Counted from the first letter of the stretch, positions 18,732 to 27,770 are shown. The stretch is DNA of 64,000 nt from Pseudanabaena sp. BC1403 (GCF_002914585.1 NZ_PDDM01000009.1:111064-175063); one strand, 5' to 3'. The notes: a model not told the origin generated them from the sequence alone. Program-made: numbers and translations.

Positions 18732-20993
18732 ATGAAATCGCCCCAACCGCCTCAACCGCCATCGCAACCCAAGCCACCTAAATCCAAGTTGATGACCCAA
18801 ATTCATCAACTCACGCAGGTAGTTAATGGTGTCTTAAAAATTAATCCCAAAGAGCGCGTCCCCAAGCTAGAAGTGCGCCGATCGCAAAAGGATAAGCCTG
18901 AAATTTATGACTTAGTGGGCGATCGCTATATCCTCGGACGAAGTACAGGCAAATGCGATATTGTTGTGCAAACACCACTGGTTAGCCAAGTTCATGCCCA
19001 ATTAGTTCGCGATCGCACAAAAAAGAAAGCACAATTTATTCTCCAAGATCAAGACTCAACTAATGGCATTTATCGGCAAAAGCAGCGTCTCAAGTCAGTG
19101 CCCTTAAAGCACAAAATGAAGATTACGCTTGGGCCGCCTGAACTTGCGGAAGCCGCATCGATTCGCTACATCGATCCGCCACCTTGGTATATTCGCACTG
19201 TGCAATATACAGGGATTGGGATTGGCGCGATCGCAGGGATGATGGTTTTAGCGATCAGCTATGAACTTGGTCGTGTCCCCGATCTTAAGCCTTTGCCAGT
19301 CACCCAACAGGGGCCAGTCGAAGTTTTAGCTGGTGATAACATCAAGCGCCTCGATCCCACTGATATCGCAAATCATACTGAATACGCTACCTTAGCTGAG
19401 TTTGGGCAATTTATTCCTAAAGCTGTAATTGCTTCTGAGGATACTTCGTTCTATTGGAATATTGGCGTTGATCCTGTGGGAGTGGCAAGGGCGATCGTCA
19501 CGAATGTTCGCAGTAGGGGTGAGCGCTTAGAAGGTGCGAGTACGATTACTCAGCAATTAGCTAGGAATTTGCTCGGCAAAACCTATGTAGGCACTGATGA
19601 CTCCGCAGGTCGTAAATGGCGCGAAGCCGCAGCAGCAATTAAACTCACATTTACATACAATAAAGAAGAAATTCTCCGTCTCTATCTCAATCGTGCCTAT
19701 ACGGGCTATGGAGTTTACGGATTTAAAGATGCTGCCAAACTTTATTTTGGCAAAGAAGCTTCAGAATTGTCGCTTTCAGAAGCGGCAACCTTAGTTGGGC
19801 TATTACCTTCACCTGAAACGATTAATCCTTTTAAGAACAAAAACTTAGCAATCGAATATCGCGATCGCATTCTCAATCGCATGGCGGAATTGGGGATGAT
19901 CACCGATAAAGATGCTGAACGCGCAAGGCGATCGGTATTAATTCTTAATGAGGCTGCCAAAACTAAACTGCAAGGCTCAGTTGCGCCCTATTACTACAGC
20001 TATGTGTTTGAGGAGTTGCAAGATATTCTCGGTGACAACTTTGCTAGAGAAGGCAATCTGATCGTTGAGACTAATCTCGATCTTGCCATGCAAAAGGCTT
20101 CCGATGATGCTTTACGTGATGCTGTTGCTCGCGATGGTGGCAGTTACGGATTTAGTCAAGGGGCGATCGTGACCGTGAATAGTAGCGATGGCTCACTCTT
20201 GACGATGACAGGCGGCGTTGATTACAGAGCCAGCCAGTTTAATCGTGCTTCCCAAGCCCTGCGCCAGCCAGGATCAACTTTTAAATTATTTAGCTACGCC
20301 GCCGCCGTCGATCGCGGAATTTCGCCTAGTAGGACTTTTTCCTGTAGTGCACTATCTGGAATTGTAGGTTGTCACAATGGCGGTAGCGGTGCGATCGATA
20401 TGTATCGCGGCTTTGCCCTATCGGAAAATGTGGTGGCGATTAGGGTTGCAGAAAGCGCAGGTTTGGATAATGTTGTCAAAATGGCAAAAAACTTGGGGAT
20501 CACAGCCAAGCTAGACGAATCTAGCAATATGGTTTTAGGTGGCAATGAAGTCAAAATCCTAGAAATGGCGGGAGCCTATGCCACAGTTGTTAATGAGGGC
20601 AAATACATTAAGCCCCATGCCATCAAACGCATTCTCGATAGCGCAGATTGTCAAAACCCTAAAGATCGCCAAACCTGTCGCGTTATCTTTGATGCAGGTA
20701 CTTTCTTTAAGCCCCAGCAGAAAATTGATGCTGGTGTAGCCAGCACGATGGTGGATATGATGCGTGGAGTTGTGCAATTTGGGACGGGGAGATCGGCGGC
20801 GATTCCTCAAGGCACTGTGATTGGGAAAACAGGAACTACTGACGAAGGACGAGATCTTTGGTTTATTGGTGCTGTGCCAAGACGAAACCTCGTAACTGCC
20901 GTTTGGCTCGGCAATGACGAAGGAGTTACAAATGGCTCAAGTGCTGTTGCTGCGCAGGTTTGGGGCGACTATATGCGTCAAGCTGTACGCTAG
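18732..20993 (+). CDS. FHA-domain class A penicillin-binding protein (PBP1A-like)
   Basis: A bifunctional peptidoglycan synthase anchored in the inner membrane. After a proline-rich start there is a forkhead-associated domain at about residues 50-145 (YILGRSTGKCDIVV, SQVHAQL, DSTNGIYRQ), which binds phosphothreonine. A membrane helix follows (IGIGAIAGMMVLAISYELG). The GT51 transglycosylase domain has the catalytic Glu236 in ASEDTSFYW and GASTITQQLARN. The transpeptidase domain has S515-x-x-K518 (PGSTFK), S564-E-N566 and K699-T-G701. The FHA fusion suggests regulation by Ser/Thr kinases. Confidence 0.93.
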   Translation: MKSPQPPQPPSQPKPPKSKLMTQIHQLTQVVNGVLKINPKERVPKLEVRRSQKDKPEIYDLVGDRYILGRSTGKCDIVVQTPLVSQVHAQLVRDRTKKKAQFILQDQDSTNGIYRQKQRLKSVPLKHKMKITLGPPELAEAASIRYIDPPPWYIRTVQYTGIGIGAIAGMMVLAISYELGRVPDLKPLPVTQQGPVEVLAGDNIKRLDPTDIANHTEYATLAEFGQFIPKAVIASEDTSFYWNIGVDPVGVARAIVTNVRSRGERLEGASTITQQLARNLLGKTYVGTDDSAGRKWREAAAAIKLTFTYNKEEILRLYLNRAYTGYGVYGFKDAAKLYFGKEASELSLSEAATLVGLLPSPETINPFKNKNLAIEYRDRILNRMAELGMITDKDAERARRSVLILNEAAKTKLQGSVAPYYYSYVFEELQDILGDNFAREGNLIVETNLDLAMQKASDDALRDAVARDGGSYGFSQGAIVTVNSSDGSLLTMTGGVDYRASQFNRASQALRQPGSTFKLFSYAAAVDRGISPSRTFSCSALSGIVGCHNGGSGAIDMYRGFALSENVVAIRVAESAGLDNVVKMAKNLGITAKLDESSNMVLGGNEVKILEMAGAYATVVNEGKYIKPHAIKRILDSADCQNPKDRQTCRVIFDAGTFFKPQQKIDAGVASTMVDMMRGVVQFGTGRSAAIPQGTVIGKTGTTDEGRDLWFIGAVPRRNLVTAVWLGNDEGVTNGSSAVAAQVWGDYMRQAVR

Positions 20994-20996
20994 TTC

Positions 20997-21029
20997 AGTA
21001 AAGAATTTGCGAAGCATATTCTTTACTGG
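20997..21029. terminator. Hairpin after the PBP gene
   Basis: CAGTAAAGAAT...ATTCTTTACTG around TTGCGAAGCAT, starting 4 bp beyond the PBP stop codon. Probable terminator. Confidence 0.55.
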
Positions 21030-21195
21030 TTTAAAAACTTTTGCGAAAAATTTGTCAAAAGCGCTTGACGACTGCCATAGGTGCTGTAGTATTGATTCCG
21101 TCTTATGGATTGTATTGGTGCAAAGCGCCGCTTCAATCCTGAGAGCAAGCCTGAAAAATTACGTCTTAATCTCAAGCGACATAGGAGCTACATCT

Positions 21196-21471
21196 GTGAA
21201 TAAAGGTGAATTAGTAGATGCGATCGCCGAAAAGGTATCCGTATCGAAGAAAAATATCGAAGTGATCGTTACTGCTGCCCTCGAATCAATTGTTGATGCC
21301 GTGGCTGAAGGCGATCGCGTTACTTTAGTTGGCTTTGGTTCATTCGAGCCACGCGATCGTCAAGAGCGCGAAGGTCGCAACCCTCGCACTGGCGAAAAAA
21401 TGGTGATCGCCGCCACCCGCGTTCCTGCTTTCTCGGCAGGTAAGCAATTCAAAGAAAAAGTAGTTGAGTAA
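21196..21471 (+). CDS. HU family DNA-binding protein
   Basis: A 91-residue nucleoid protein: NKGELVDAIAEKVSVSKKNIEVIV, GDRVTLVGFGSFEPRDRQEREGRNPRTGE (the DNA-binding beta arm with RNPRTG) and VPAFSAGKQFKEKV. The start is GTG at 21196, with AGGAG at 21183-21187. The open frame continues upstream to 20914 into the PBP gene, but those residues are not HU-like and that extension is rejected. Confidence 0.94.
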   Translation: MNKGELVDAIAEKVSVSKKNIEVIVTAALESIVDAVAEGDRVTLVGFGSFEPRDRQEREGRNPRTGEKMVIAATRVPAFSAGKQFKEKVVE

Positions 21472-21492
21472 TGCGTTTTAACGCAATCACCC

Positions 21493-21531
21493 AAAGAAGA
21501 GGGACGGCGCTTTGCGCCGCCCCTCTTCTTT
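21493..21531. terminator. Hairpin with GGCGCTTTGCGCC tip
   Basis: AAAGAAGAGGG...CCCTCTTCTTT closed by ACGGCGCTTTGCGCCGC, between the convergent HU and CPBP protease genes. Probable bidirectional terminator. Confidence 0.7.
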
Positions 21532-21558
21532 ATCTAGAGATGGCGCTTTGTGTCATCT

Positions 21559-22161
21559 TTAGGTTTTGGATTGTTTGTATTTCCAAATGATGCCTGAAAG
21601 TGAATTTGTAAGCACATGGGCAATGACTGCCGATAATAGATTACCTGTATACATCGTGACGGCTCCAAGCATCATACCAACAGCGATCGCCCAAACTGTA
21701 TAGGACAAATGCTTAGCACTTGCCATATGTAGCGCCCCAAATACAACACTGGTAATTACCAAAGCAATTCCATTCATACCCAGTGCTGGTAAAGCCACAC
21801 CACGAAACAACATTTCTTCGCTTAGTCCTGGTAATAAACCTAACCAAATTAGATCAACTGTTTCTAAGGGTTTAAGTACCATTTCTAGATATTCTTGCGC
21901 GGCAATGCGATAGCTTTCCCAAATCTCATAAATTAAACTGCTAAGTAAAGCAACCCCTATACCTATTCCTGCACCGATCGCTGCATGTTCTGGCTGCCAA
22001 CGAAGTGGAACCATAGGTATGCCCGTTAAGTACACCCAACCTTTAGAGATTCCCAAAAAGATAATTGCAGTCACTGCCATCGCAATTAGTACCTGCGATC
22101 GCGATAGTGTTTGATCTTTTTTATCAGGATTTTGTTGAGGAGCTTGCGAGAATATGGACAT
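21559..22161 (-). CDS. CPBP family intramembrane metalloprotease
   Basis: A 200-residue integral membrane protein of the CPBP/Abi (CAAX protease) family. Motif 1 is SEEMLFRGVALPAL (EExxxR) and motif 2 is VVFGALHMAS (FxxxH); a third conserved segment is NLLSAVIAHVLTNSL (HxxxN). About five to six membrane helices. Substrates of cyanobacterial members are unknown. It converges on HU and follows no obvious operon. Confidence 0.87.
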   Translation of the reverse strand: MSIFSQAPQQNPDKKDQTLSRSQVLIAMAVTAIIFLGISKGWVYLTGIPMVPLRWQPEHAAIGAGIGIGVALLSSLIYEIWESYRIAAQEYLEMVLKPLETVDLIWLGLLPGLSEEMLFRGVALPALGMNGIALVITSVVFGALHMASAKHLSYTVWAIAVGMMLGAVTMYTGNLLSAVIAHVLTNSLSGIIWKYKQSKT

Positions 22162-22242
22162 AGCAGAGGTTTTATAGATTTAATTGAAAGTTGAGAATCT
22201 GAATTCCTCACCATCTTAATGAGAGGAATTGGAAGAGGGGAT

Positions 22243-23523
22243 TTAATTCATCGCTTCAAAAATTGAGACAAGACGATCAATATCAGCAATGGAAGTCAGA
22301 TAGTGAACGGAAGCTCTTAAGCAATCTGGCTCGGGAAGCGCTCGGATTAAGATTTGATGTTCAGATTCTAATTGTTTAGCAATTAATGAATGAGGCTTTT
22401 TCGCGATCGCACTTTGCGCTAACTCTTGATTCACCTTAAAGGAAATTAGTCCCGATTCTGGTGGTAATTGCCTGATGCAATCAATATGAGGTAAAGCATC
22501 TAATCGCTCCCATAAAATTTTGCTTAGTTGACAAATACGCTGATATCGTTGCATTTGTGTCCCCCAACTATTTGCATGAGCGATCGCAGTTCGCATTGCT
22601 TCATAAAGAGCATAGGTTGAGCTAGCAACCTCAAACTTTGCCCCATCTTTTCGCCATTGTACAATTGGGTTATGACTAGTTGGATATTTCCCTGTTAGTC
22701 CACGCCAACCGACAAATACTGGCTCGATCGCATCAAATATTTCAGGACGAATATACAAAGCTCCTAATCCAAGCGGTGAGCACCACCATTTATGTGTGGT
22801 AAATGCATAAAAATCCGCCTCACTATCAGCAAGATTTAATGGCAATACACCCACCGACTGCGCGGCATCCACTGCAACTAACACATTCTGATCGTGGCAA
22901 GCCTTGGCGATCGCCTTCAGTGGCACAACCTGTCCTGTATTCCAGCAAATATGGCTCAGCATCACCATCCGAGTTTTAGGCTGCAAATGCCGTACTAACA
23001 GATCTACAACCGACTCACTATCTTTACCTTCAGCGCTACTATTGCGGGTATTGGTTAAGGGGAAATAGTCAATTTCGATGCCAAAGCGTTTTTGAATTTG
23101 GATTGCCCCCGCAATAATTCCAGGGTGTTCACAGTCTGAGAGTAATAAGCGATCGCCTTGTTGCCAATCCACTGACCATAGGGCGATATTGCAGCCAACG
23201 GTAGTATTTTCGGTCAGTGTAATTGTGGTTGGACTGACTTGAAATTCTTGAGCGATCGCCACTTTAGTCGCGTCATATTCGGACATCATCCAATCACCTG
23301 CGGCATTGGAAAAACATCCCAGCGCCTCGATATGTCGAAAATTTTTGGAGATCGCATCTAGAGATGCCCCACACATCACCCCCTGTCCACCGTAATTAAA
23401 GTAAGTGCGATTTTCTAAAGCAGGAAAATGCGATCGATGCGCGAATAAATCCAGTTCGCGATCGCGCTCTAAGTTATCAGAATTTATACTCTCCGAAAGT
23501 ACTGCTGAAGAAATCAAAACCAA
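22243..23523 (-). CDS. Class V aminotransferase family protein
   Basis: A 426-residue PLP enzyme of the fold-type I, NifS/isopenicillin-N-epimerase-like branch. YFNYGGQGVMC near residue 40, TLTENTTVGCNIALW, LLSDCEHPGI, VDAAQSVGVLPL and the PLP lysine in FTTHKWWCSPLGLGALY are visible. The Lys is preceded by THK rather than the SAHK of cysteine desulfurases. There is no cysteine loop of an SufS type that I can identify. Substrate is unknown. Confidence 0.83.
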   Translation of the reverse strand: MVLISSAVLSESINSDNLERDRELDLFAHRSHFPALENRTYFNYGGQGVMCGASLDAISKNFRHIEALGCFSNAAGDWMMSEYDATKVAIAQEFQVSPTTITLTENTTVGCNIALWSVDWQQGDRLLLSDCEHPGIIAGAIQIQKRFGIEIDYFPLTNTRNSSAEGKDSESVVDLLVRHLQPKTRMVMLSHICWNTGQVVPLKAIAKACHDQNVLVAVDAAQSVGVLPLNLADSEADFYAFTTHKWWCSPLGLGALYIRPEIFDAIEPVFVGWRGLTGKYPTSHNPIVQWRKDGAKFEVASSTYALYEAMRTAIAHANSWGTQMQRYQRICQLSKILWERLDALPHIDCIRQLPPESGLISFKVNQELAQSAIAKKPHSLIAKQLESEHQILIRALPEPDCLRASVHYLTSIADIDRLVSIFEAMN

Positions 23524-23590
23524 CTCCTAATCAAATATTCAGCTATTGTTTATTCTATCGCGACTTGCAACCAAGTAAAAATGCTAAACA

Positions 23591-23629
23591 GGTAAGGATA
23601 GTCGGCGCGAAGCGCCGACTATCCTTACC
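23591..23629. repeat. Hairpin with GGCGCGAAGCGCC tip
   Basis: GGTAAGGATAGT/ACTATCCTTACC arms around CGGCGCGAAGCGCCG, located between divergent genes (aminotransferase and Uma2), so it is not a simple gene-end terminator. Confidence 0.6.
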
Positions 23630-23681
23630 ATAAATTGATCGTGACGCTAGAATATAAATGTTGTCTTTAGGTAACAACTCC

Positions 23682-24248
23682 ATGACTGCCACCATTCAAT
23701 GCCGTTACAGTCTCGATGAATATCGTGTGATCGCTGATACCTCTGAAGAAAAATGTGAGTACCACGATGGAGAAATTATTGCAATGACTGGTGGAACTGT
23801 TAAACATAGCCGTCTTAGTCGGAATATGCTTAATCTTCTGGATAGTAAGCTGCAAAACACGAGCTTTGAAGCAATTAATAACGATCTAAGGCTATGGATT
23901 CCTGATTATCGACGTGGCGTATATCCAGATGCGATGGTTTTTGATGGGGCTTTGCAATTTAATGGCGATCGCGAAGATGAAGTCTTAAATCCGCTTTTAA
24001 TTGTCGAAGTACTCTCCCCTTCAACCGAAGAATATGATCGCACTGATAAGTTTCGGATGTATCGTTCTATTCCAAGTTTCTGTGAATACTTGCTAATTCG
24101 CCAAAATAAAATTTTTGTTGAACGCTATAGTAAACAAGCCCAAATCTGGACATACAGTGATTTTGATGGTTTAGAGCAGTCGATTTTATTAGATTCCCTA
24201 AATATTGAATTAGCGATCGCTGAAATTTATCGCGGGCTTGAGTTTTAA
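23682..24248 (+). CDS. Uma2 family protein
   Basis: Uma2 (DUF820) proteins are PD-(D/E)XK-like putative nucleases greatly expanded in cyanobacteria. Seen here: SLDEYRVIADTSEEKCEYHDGEIIAMTGGT, LRLWIPDYRRGVYPDAMVF (PD motif), PLLIVEVLSPSTEEYDRTDKF (the ExxSxST motif) and YLLIRQNKIFVERYSK. ATG at 23682 is preferred over 23658 because the family normally starts close to the SLDEY segment. The extreme 3' end is duplicated 840 bp downstream. Confidence 0.86.
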   Translation: MTATIQCRYSLDEYRVIADTSEEKCEYHDGEIIAMTGGTVKHSRLSRNMLNLLDSKLQNTSFEAINNDLRLWIPDYRRGVYPDAMVFDGALQFNGDREDEVLNPLLIVEVLSPSTEEYDRTDKFRMYRSIPSFCEYLLIRQNKIFVERYSKQAQIWTYSDFDGLEQSILLDSLNIELAIAEIYRGLEF

Positions 24249-24335
24249 CTAAAAATAGAGCATTATCATATTGGTAAACTTAGTATACGTGGTCAACTTA
24301 CGTATATTCCACAGTTAAAGCACATACTACTGATT

Positions 24336-24797
24336 GTGAAATATCGAATTTACATGGATGTCTGTTGTCTAAATCGACCGTTAGACGATTCACAACAGGA
24401 TCGGATAAGGTTGGAGACCGAAGCCATCCTATCGATTTATCGAAAATGTCGAGTTGGAGAATGGTTGTTGATTAGTAGTGAGGTGATTGACTTAGAAATC
24501 GCTAAAACCCCGAATATTAAGAGGCTAGAACAACTAAAGTTAGCAATTTCTATTGCTAAAGAGAAAATTATTCTTGCAAATGAAATTAAGCAACGTGTGA
24601 TTGAATTAACTGAAATTGGGTTTAAATCGTTTGATGCCGCTCATGTTGCTAGTGCAGAGTTTGGTGGTGTGGATGTTTTCCTGACGACTGATGATCGCCT
24701 ATTAAAACGATCTATTAAATACAGTGATCAGCTAAGGGTTAAGGTAAGCAATCCAGTGCAATGGTTTATTGATGTTAGCAAAACTCAAGGGGATTAA
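24336..24797 (+). CDS. PIN-domain protein, probable toxin
   Basis: A 153-residue PIN-domain protein, a likely metal-dependent ribonuclease. Acidic catalytic residues occur in YMDVCCLNRPLDD, LLISSEVIDLEIAK, FDAAHVASAEFGGVDVFLTTDDRLL (AAHVASA and TTDD). The CCLNRPLDD start is typical of a large cyanobacterial PIN subgroup. GTG start at 24336. A 77-residue gene follows after 3 bp, forming a toxin-antitoxin-like pair with toxin first. Confidence 0.85.
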   Translation: MKYRIYMDVCCLNRPLDDSQQDRIRLETEAILSIYRKCRVGEWLLISSEVIDLEIAKTPNIKRLEQLKLAISIAKEKIILANEIKQRVIELTEIGFKSFDAAHVASAEFGGVDVFLTTDDRLLKRSIKYSDQLRVKVSNPVQWFIDVSKTQGD

Positions 24798-24800
24798 AAA

Positions 24801-25034
24801 ATGATGACACCTCTAGAAATTAATCGATTGGGATATCAAGCTTTGAATGATGCTCTTGGCTTTGATGGCATGATCAGATTTGTGCGGCAGTTTGAGCTAG
24901 GAGCAGGTGACTACACAAAGGATCGGCATCAATGGCTAGATCAGTTCACAGTTGAAGATATTTTTAACCAAGTCCAACATCAACGAGAAGAGTCTGAGCA
25001 ATCTATTAATCTGTCGATAGCAGATGCTAGTTGA
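24801..25034 (+). CDS. Small protein paired with PIN toxin (putative antitoxin)
   Basis: A 77-residue protein, MTPLEINRLGYQALNDALGF...IRFVRQFELGAGDYTKDRHQWLDQ..., rich in charged and aromatic residues, with no recognised DNA-binding motif. I associate the GxxDYTxxRHxWL pattern with small proteins encoded next to this PIN subgroup. The antitoxin role is inferred only from its size and 3-bp spacing to the PIN gene. Confidence 0.6.
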   Translation: MMTPLEINRLGYQALNDALGFDGMIRFVRQFELGAGDYTKDRHQWLDQFTVEDIFNQVQHQREESEQSINLSIADAS

Positions 25035-25044
25035 TACGCACAGA

Positions 25045-25093
25045 GACTAACACTGCTTAGATCGCGGAAATCTATCGAGGCATTGAGTTTTAA
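25045..25093 (+). pseudogene. Duplicated 3' end of the Uma2 gene
   Basis: The segment GCGGAAATCTATCGAGGC... reads AEIYRGIEF-stop, matching the Uma2 C-terminus AEIYRGLEF-stop at about 24219-24248, and similarity continues for about 17 bp past the stop (AGGGCATTATCTT against AGAGCATTATCAT). Only the tail remains; no start or nuclease motif. Confidence 0.7.
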
Positions 25094-25141
25094 ATGTACA
25101 TAGGGCATTATCTTAGAGATTGCTCTTGCGGAGAAAAAACA

Positions 25142-25354
25142 ATGATGTCTATTTTTAAAGATGTGAGAGTGAAACCCACAGGCAAAAACTTGAGATTTTT
25201 ACCTTTTGCTCTTGTCGGAATTGCCGCATTTGCCCTCAACTCTAATCCCGACATGCATCCCTATCTGCAAATCACCATAGCTTTACTCGAAGCAAAACTG
25301 GGAATCCTTGTAGTATATTTACTATCGAAAAAGATTTCCAAGACTGTAAGATAA
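25142..25354 (+). CDS. Small membrane protein, unknown function
   Basis: About 70 residues from the ATG at 25142 (GGAG about 10 bp upstream): MMSIFKDVRVKPTGKNLRFLPFALVGIAAFALNSN, then ITIALLEAKLGILVVYLLSKK. Two hydrophobic helices. A longer frame from 25094 would include duplicated Uma2 3' sequence and is less likely. I do not recognise the family. Confidence 0.5.
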   Translation: MMSIFKDVRVKPTGKNLRFLPFALVGIAAFALNSNPDMHPYLQITIALLEAKLGILVVYLLSKKISKTVR

Positions 25355-25390
25355 GCCTGTAGCCACATTAATATCAGTAAAAAAAGGAAA

Positions 25391-25732
25391 ATGGTAATGA
25401 GGACTAGAACTAATGCAATTCTTTGGTGTTTTTTCTTAGGGGCATTTGGAGCGCACAAATTTTATCTAGGACAATCTGGATGGGGAATAGCTTACCTACT
25501 ATTTTGCTGGACAGGTATCCCATCTCTAGCTGCTTTTATTGAGTTTATTATGCTGCTAGTCATGGCAGATGCTGAATTTAATCTTAAGTTTAACGGCGTT
25601 ACCAATCAAACTACAGCCTCGGTCAAAGATTCTACGGCTGCACTTGGCGATCTCAAAAGACTTTACGATGATGGCATCATCACTGCTGAAGAGTACGAAG
25701 AAAAACGAAAAAAGCTACTTAAAAATATTTAG
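25391..25732 (+). CDS. TM2 domain protein with C-terminal SHOCT motif
   Basis: A 113-residue membrane protein. The TM2 domain covers the first 65 residues (FFLGAFGAHKFYLGQSGWGIAYLLFCWTGIPSLAAFIEFI). The C-terminal ALGDLKRLYDDGIITAEEYEEKRKKLL is a SHOCT-type short helical motif. Both parts are common, but their exact roles are unknown. An internal ATG two codons later is an alternative start. Confidence 0.85.
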   Translation: MVMRTRTNAILWCFFLGAFGAHKFYLGQSGWGIAYLLFCWTGIPSLAAFIEFIMLLVMADAEFNLKFNGVTNQTTASVKDSTAALGDLKRLYDDGIITAEEYEEKRKKLLKNI

Positions 25733-25808
25733 CGATTAGCTAGCTGTTAATAAATGAGCTTGCAAGCTAAAAGCTAATCCCCAATACACCAGTATCACTT
25801 TAATCACT

Positions 25809-26519
25809 ATGTCTCAACCTTCATGGTTTGATCAAACGCCAACATGGGTTTGGTGGTCTTTTTTACCAGCATTGGGCGGTGGTGCGATCGCCTATGCTGG
25901 TGCAAAAACTGGCTCGAATATTTGGATTGGTATCGGTGCAGGCTTTGTTACTGCTGGAATTGTTTTCTACTCAACCCCATATCTTTCTAGCTTTGCAACA
26001 ATTGTTTGGTTTGCCCAAATTGGTACGGCTTTTGCCCTTAAGCGTGAATACTTAACAAAGACTTATCCAAAACATTTACCATTGCCTGAAGATCATAAAT
26101 TATTTCAGGCGATCGCCGCTAGCCGACCCAAGATTGAGATCAATAGCTGCTCCAAGAATGACTTAGTTAATGTTTTGGGCTTACCGATCGTTTATGCCAA
26201 TGATATTGACTCCTTGCGTGCTGAAGGACATATTTTCACTAGCCTAGAAGAACTACACGACATTCTCGAAATTCCGAACGCCACTCTGCAAAAAATTGAA
26301 CCAATGGTCACTTTTAGCTATGACTATCGACAAGAATCAGGTTATTCATGGAAGCGGGTTAACTCCATGTCTGCGGATGAATTGATCTCAATTGGAATGG
26401 AACCACAAGTTGCGATCGCGATCGCTAAAGAGCGGCAACAACGTGGCGAATTTAAGTCAATTATGGATATCAAAAAACGTACTGGAATACCTTTTAGCGC
26501 GTATCGACAACTTACTTAA
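25809..26519 (+). CDS. Membrane-anchored helix-hairpin-helix protein
   Basis: A 236-residue protein with two N-terminal membrane helices (FLPALGGGAIAYAGAKTG, IWIGIGAGFVTAGIVFYS) and a C-terminal region of two ComEA-like HhH repeats: IEINSCSKNDLVNVLGLPIVYANDI...SLEELHDILEIP and VNSMSADELISIGMEPQVAIAIAKERQQRGEFKSIMDIKKRTGI. HhH repeats bind DNA backbone non-specifically. The order (membrane, then two HhH) resembles competence/DNA-uptake proteins, but the function is inferred. Confidence 0.72.
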   Translation: MSQPSWFDQTPTWVWWSFLPALGGGAIAYAGAKTGSNIWIGIGAGFVTAGIVFYSTPYLSSFATIVWFAQIGTAFALKREYLTKTYPKHLPLPEDHKLFQAIAASRPKIEINSCSKNDLVNVLGLPIVYANDIDSLRAEGHIFTSLEELHDILEIPNATLQKIEPMVTFSYDYRQESGYSWKRVNSMSADELISIGMEPQVAIAIAKERQQRGEFKSIMDIKKRTGIPFSAYRQLT

Positions 26520-26568
26520 ATAGATTAGGCGCGGCGATCTGCGCCACGCCAATTGTTAGAGGGTTACT

Positions 26569-27765
26569 ATGCTAATTTTTCGAGCAACGCTAAAAGACAA
26601 TTTAGCCAAACATCAATTATGGCTAGAGAGTCATGGGGATCATGGGCAAAGATTTAGTGCGGCTGGAGCTAACTTTGAGAAAACTGATCTTAGTGGCGCT
26701 AATCTGCGTAAAGCTAATCTCAGTGGTGCTAATCTCAGTGAAGCTAATCTCAGTGAAGCTAATCTCAGTGAGTCAACTTTATTTGGAGTAAAACTGAGTG
26801 GTGCAAATCTTAATGCCGCTAATCTAAGTGGTGCATCGCTGAGTGGTGCTGAACTTCAAAATGCAACGCTTCAGAATGCAAATTTGACTGAAGTACTTCT
26901 TTGTGAAGCCAATCTAGGTAACGCGAATCTCAGTAATGCTAACCTTCACAAAGCCAATCTCAGCCTCGGTATCCCAGAATTTGTTAAAGCAAAAAATATT
27001 CAGTCTCTCTTGTTAGGAAGTACGACTCCTTTTGTAAATATCAATCAAACTAATCTAAAAGAAGCGAATCTGAGAGGAGCTAATCTCAGTGAAGCAAATC
27101 TTGATTTTGCGAACCTTTTTGAAGCAAACCTTAGTGGTGCAAGTTTACAGAAGGCAAGACTATTTGAGGTTAATCTTAGCAAGGCTAATCTCTCTTCTGC
27201 CAATCTTGAGGACGCAGATCTATTTCGAGTAAAGGCGCTAGGAACTGACTTTAGTTCTGCAAATCTCACTGACGCTTGTATTGAAGAATGGATGATCGAT
27301 CGCGACACTAAGTTGGATGATGTGATCTGTGATTCCATCTATTTAAAGCATGTTCTGAGAAGTTTACCTGATTACATTCTCAGAAAATATTGCGATCGCC
27401 GTCCGTTTAATCCCAAGGCAAAATTTGCTCAAGGTGATTTTGCAAAGTTGATTAGCAAGGGAAATGCAGGTACAGAATTAGAGAAGTATGGCTCAGAGAT
27501 TCTCCAAGAACATATTCTTCTTGAAGAACTACATCAAATTTTTGAGCAATTGTCTGAGCAATATTCACAACGATACGCTGATGCATCGGAAAGCGATCGC
27601 CAAATAATTCTTAAATTAGAAATTCACTATCAGTCTAAAGAAGATTTGGCATTTAGAGAGCGTTTATTGGAAGCAATCAATTCACCAAACCAACTATTAA
27701 CTGATCTATTACAAAATAATTCTTTTGTAAATTTATCTCCAGAAACTCTAGTAAATTTTTTATAG
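26569..27765 (+). CDS. Pentapeptide-repeat protein
   Basis: 398 residues. Residues about 30-235 are tandem pentapeptide repeats (A-[DN]-L-x-x), for example ANLRKANLSGANLSEANLSEANLSE, interrupted by a 20-residue insert (FVKAKNIQSLLLGSTTPFVN). This folds as a right-handed quadrilateral beta-helix. The C-terminal 160 residues are helical (FNPKAKFAQGDFAKLI..., LLEELHQIFEQLSEQYSQRY) with no domain I can name. The repeats are mirrored by long spurious antisense frames. Confidence 0.88.
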   Translation: MLIFRATLKDNLAKHQLWLESHGDHGQRFSAAGANFEKTDLSGANLRKANLSGANLSEANLSEANLSESTLFGVKLSGANLNAANLSGASLSGAELQNATLQNANLTEVLLCEANLGNANLSNANLHKANLSLGIPEFVKAKNIQSLLLGSTTPFVNINQTNLKEANLRGANLSEANLDFANLFEANLSGASLQKARLFEVNLSKANLSSANLEDADLFRVKALGTDFSSANLTDACIEEWMIDRDTKLDDVICDSIYLKHVLRSLPDYILRKYCDRRPFNPKAKFAQGDFAKLISKGNAGTELEKYGSEILQEHILLEELHQIFEQLSEQYSQRYADASESDRQIILKLEIHYQSKEDLAFRERLLEAINSPNQLLTDLLQNNSFVNLSPETLVNFL

Positions 27766-27770
27766 AATCA

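Noticed and set aside
20914..21471. A 185-residue frame extending HU upstream into the PBP gene
   Set aside because: Residues before 21196 are not HU-like, overlap the PBP coding sequence, and a GTG with AGGAG occurs at 21196.
27045..27338. 97-residue antisense frame over the pentapeptide gene
   Set aside because: Antisense of the A-N-L repeats gives periodic sequence by construction.
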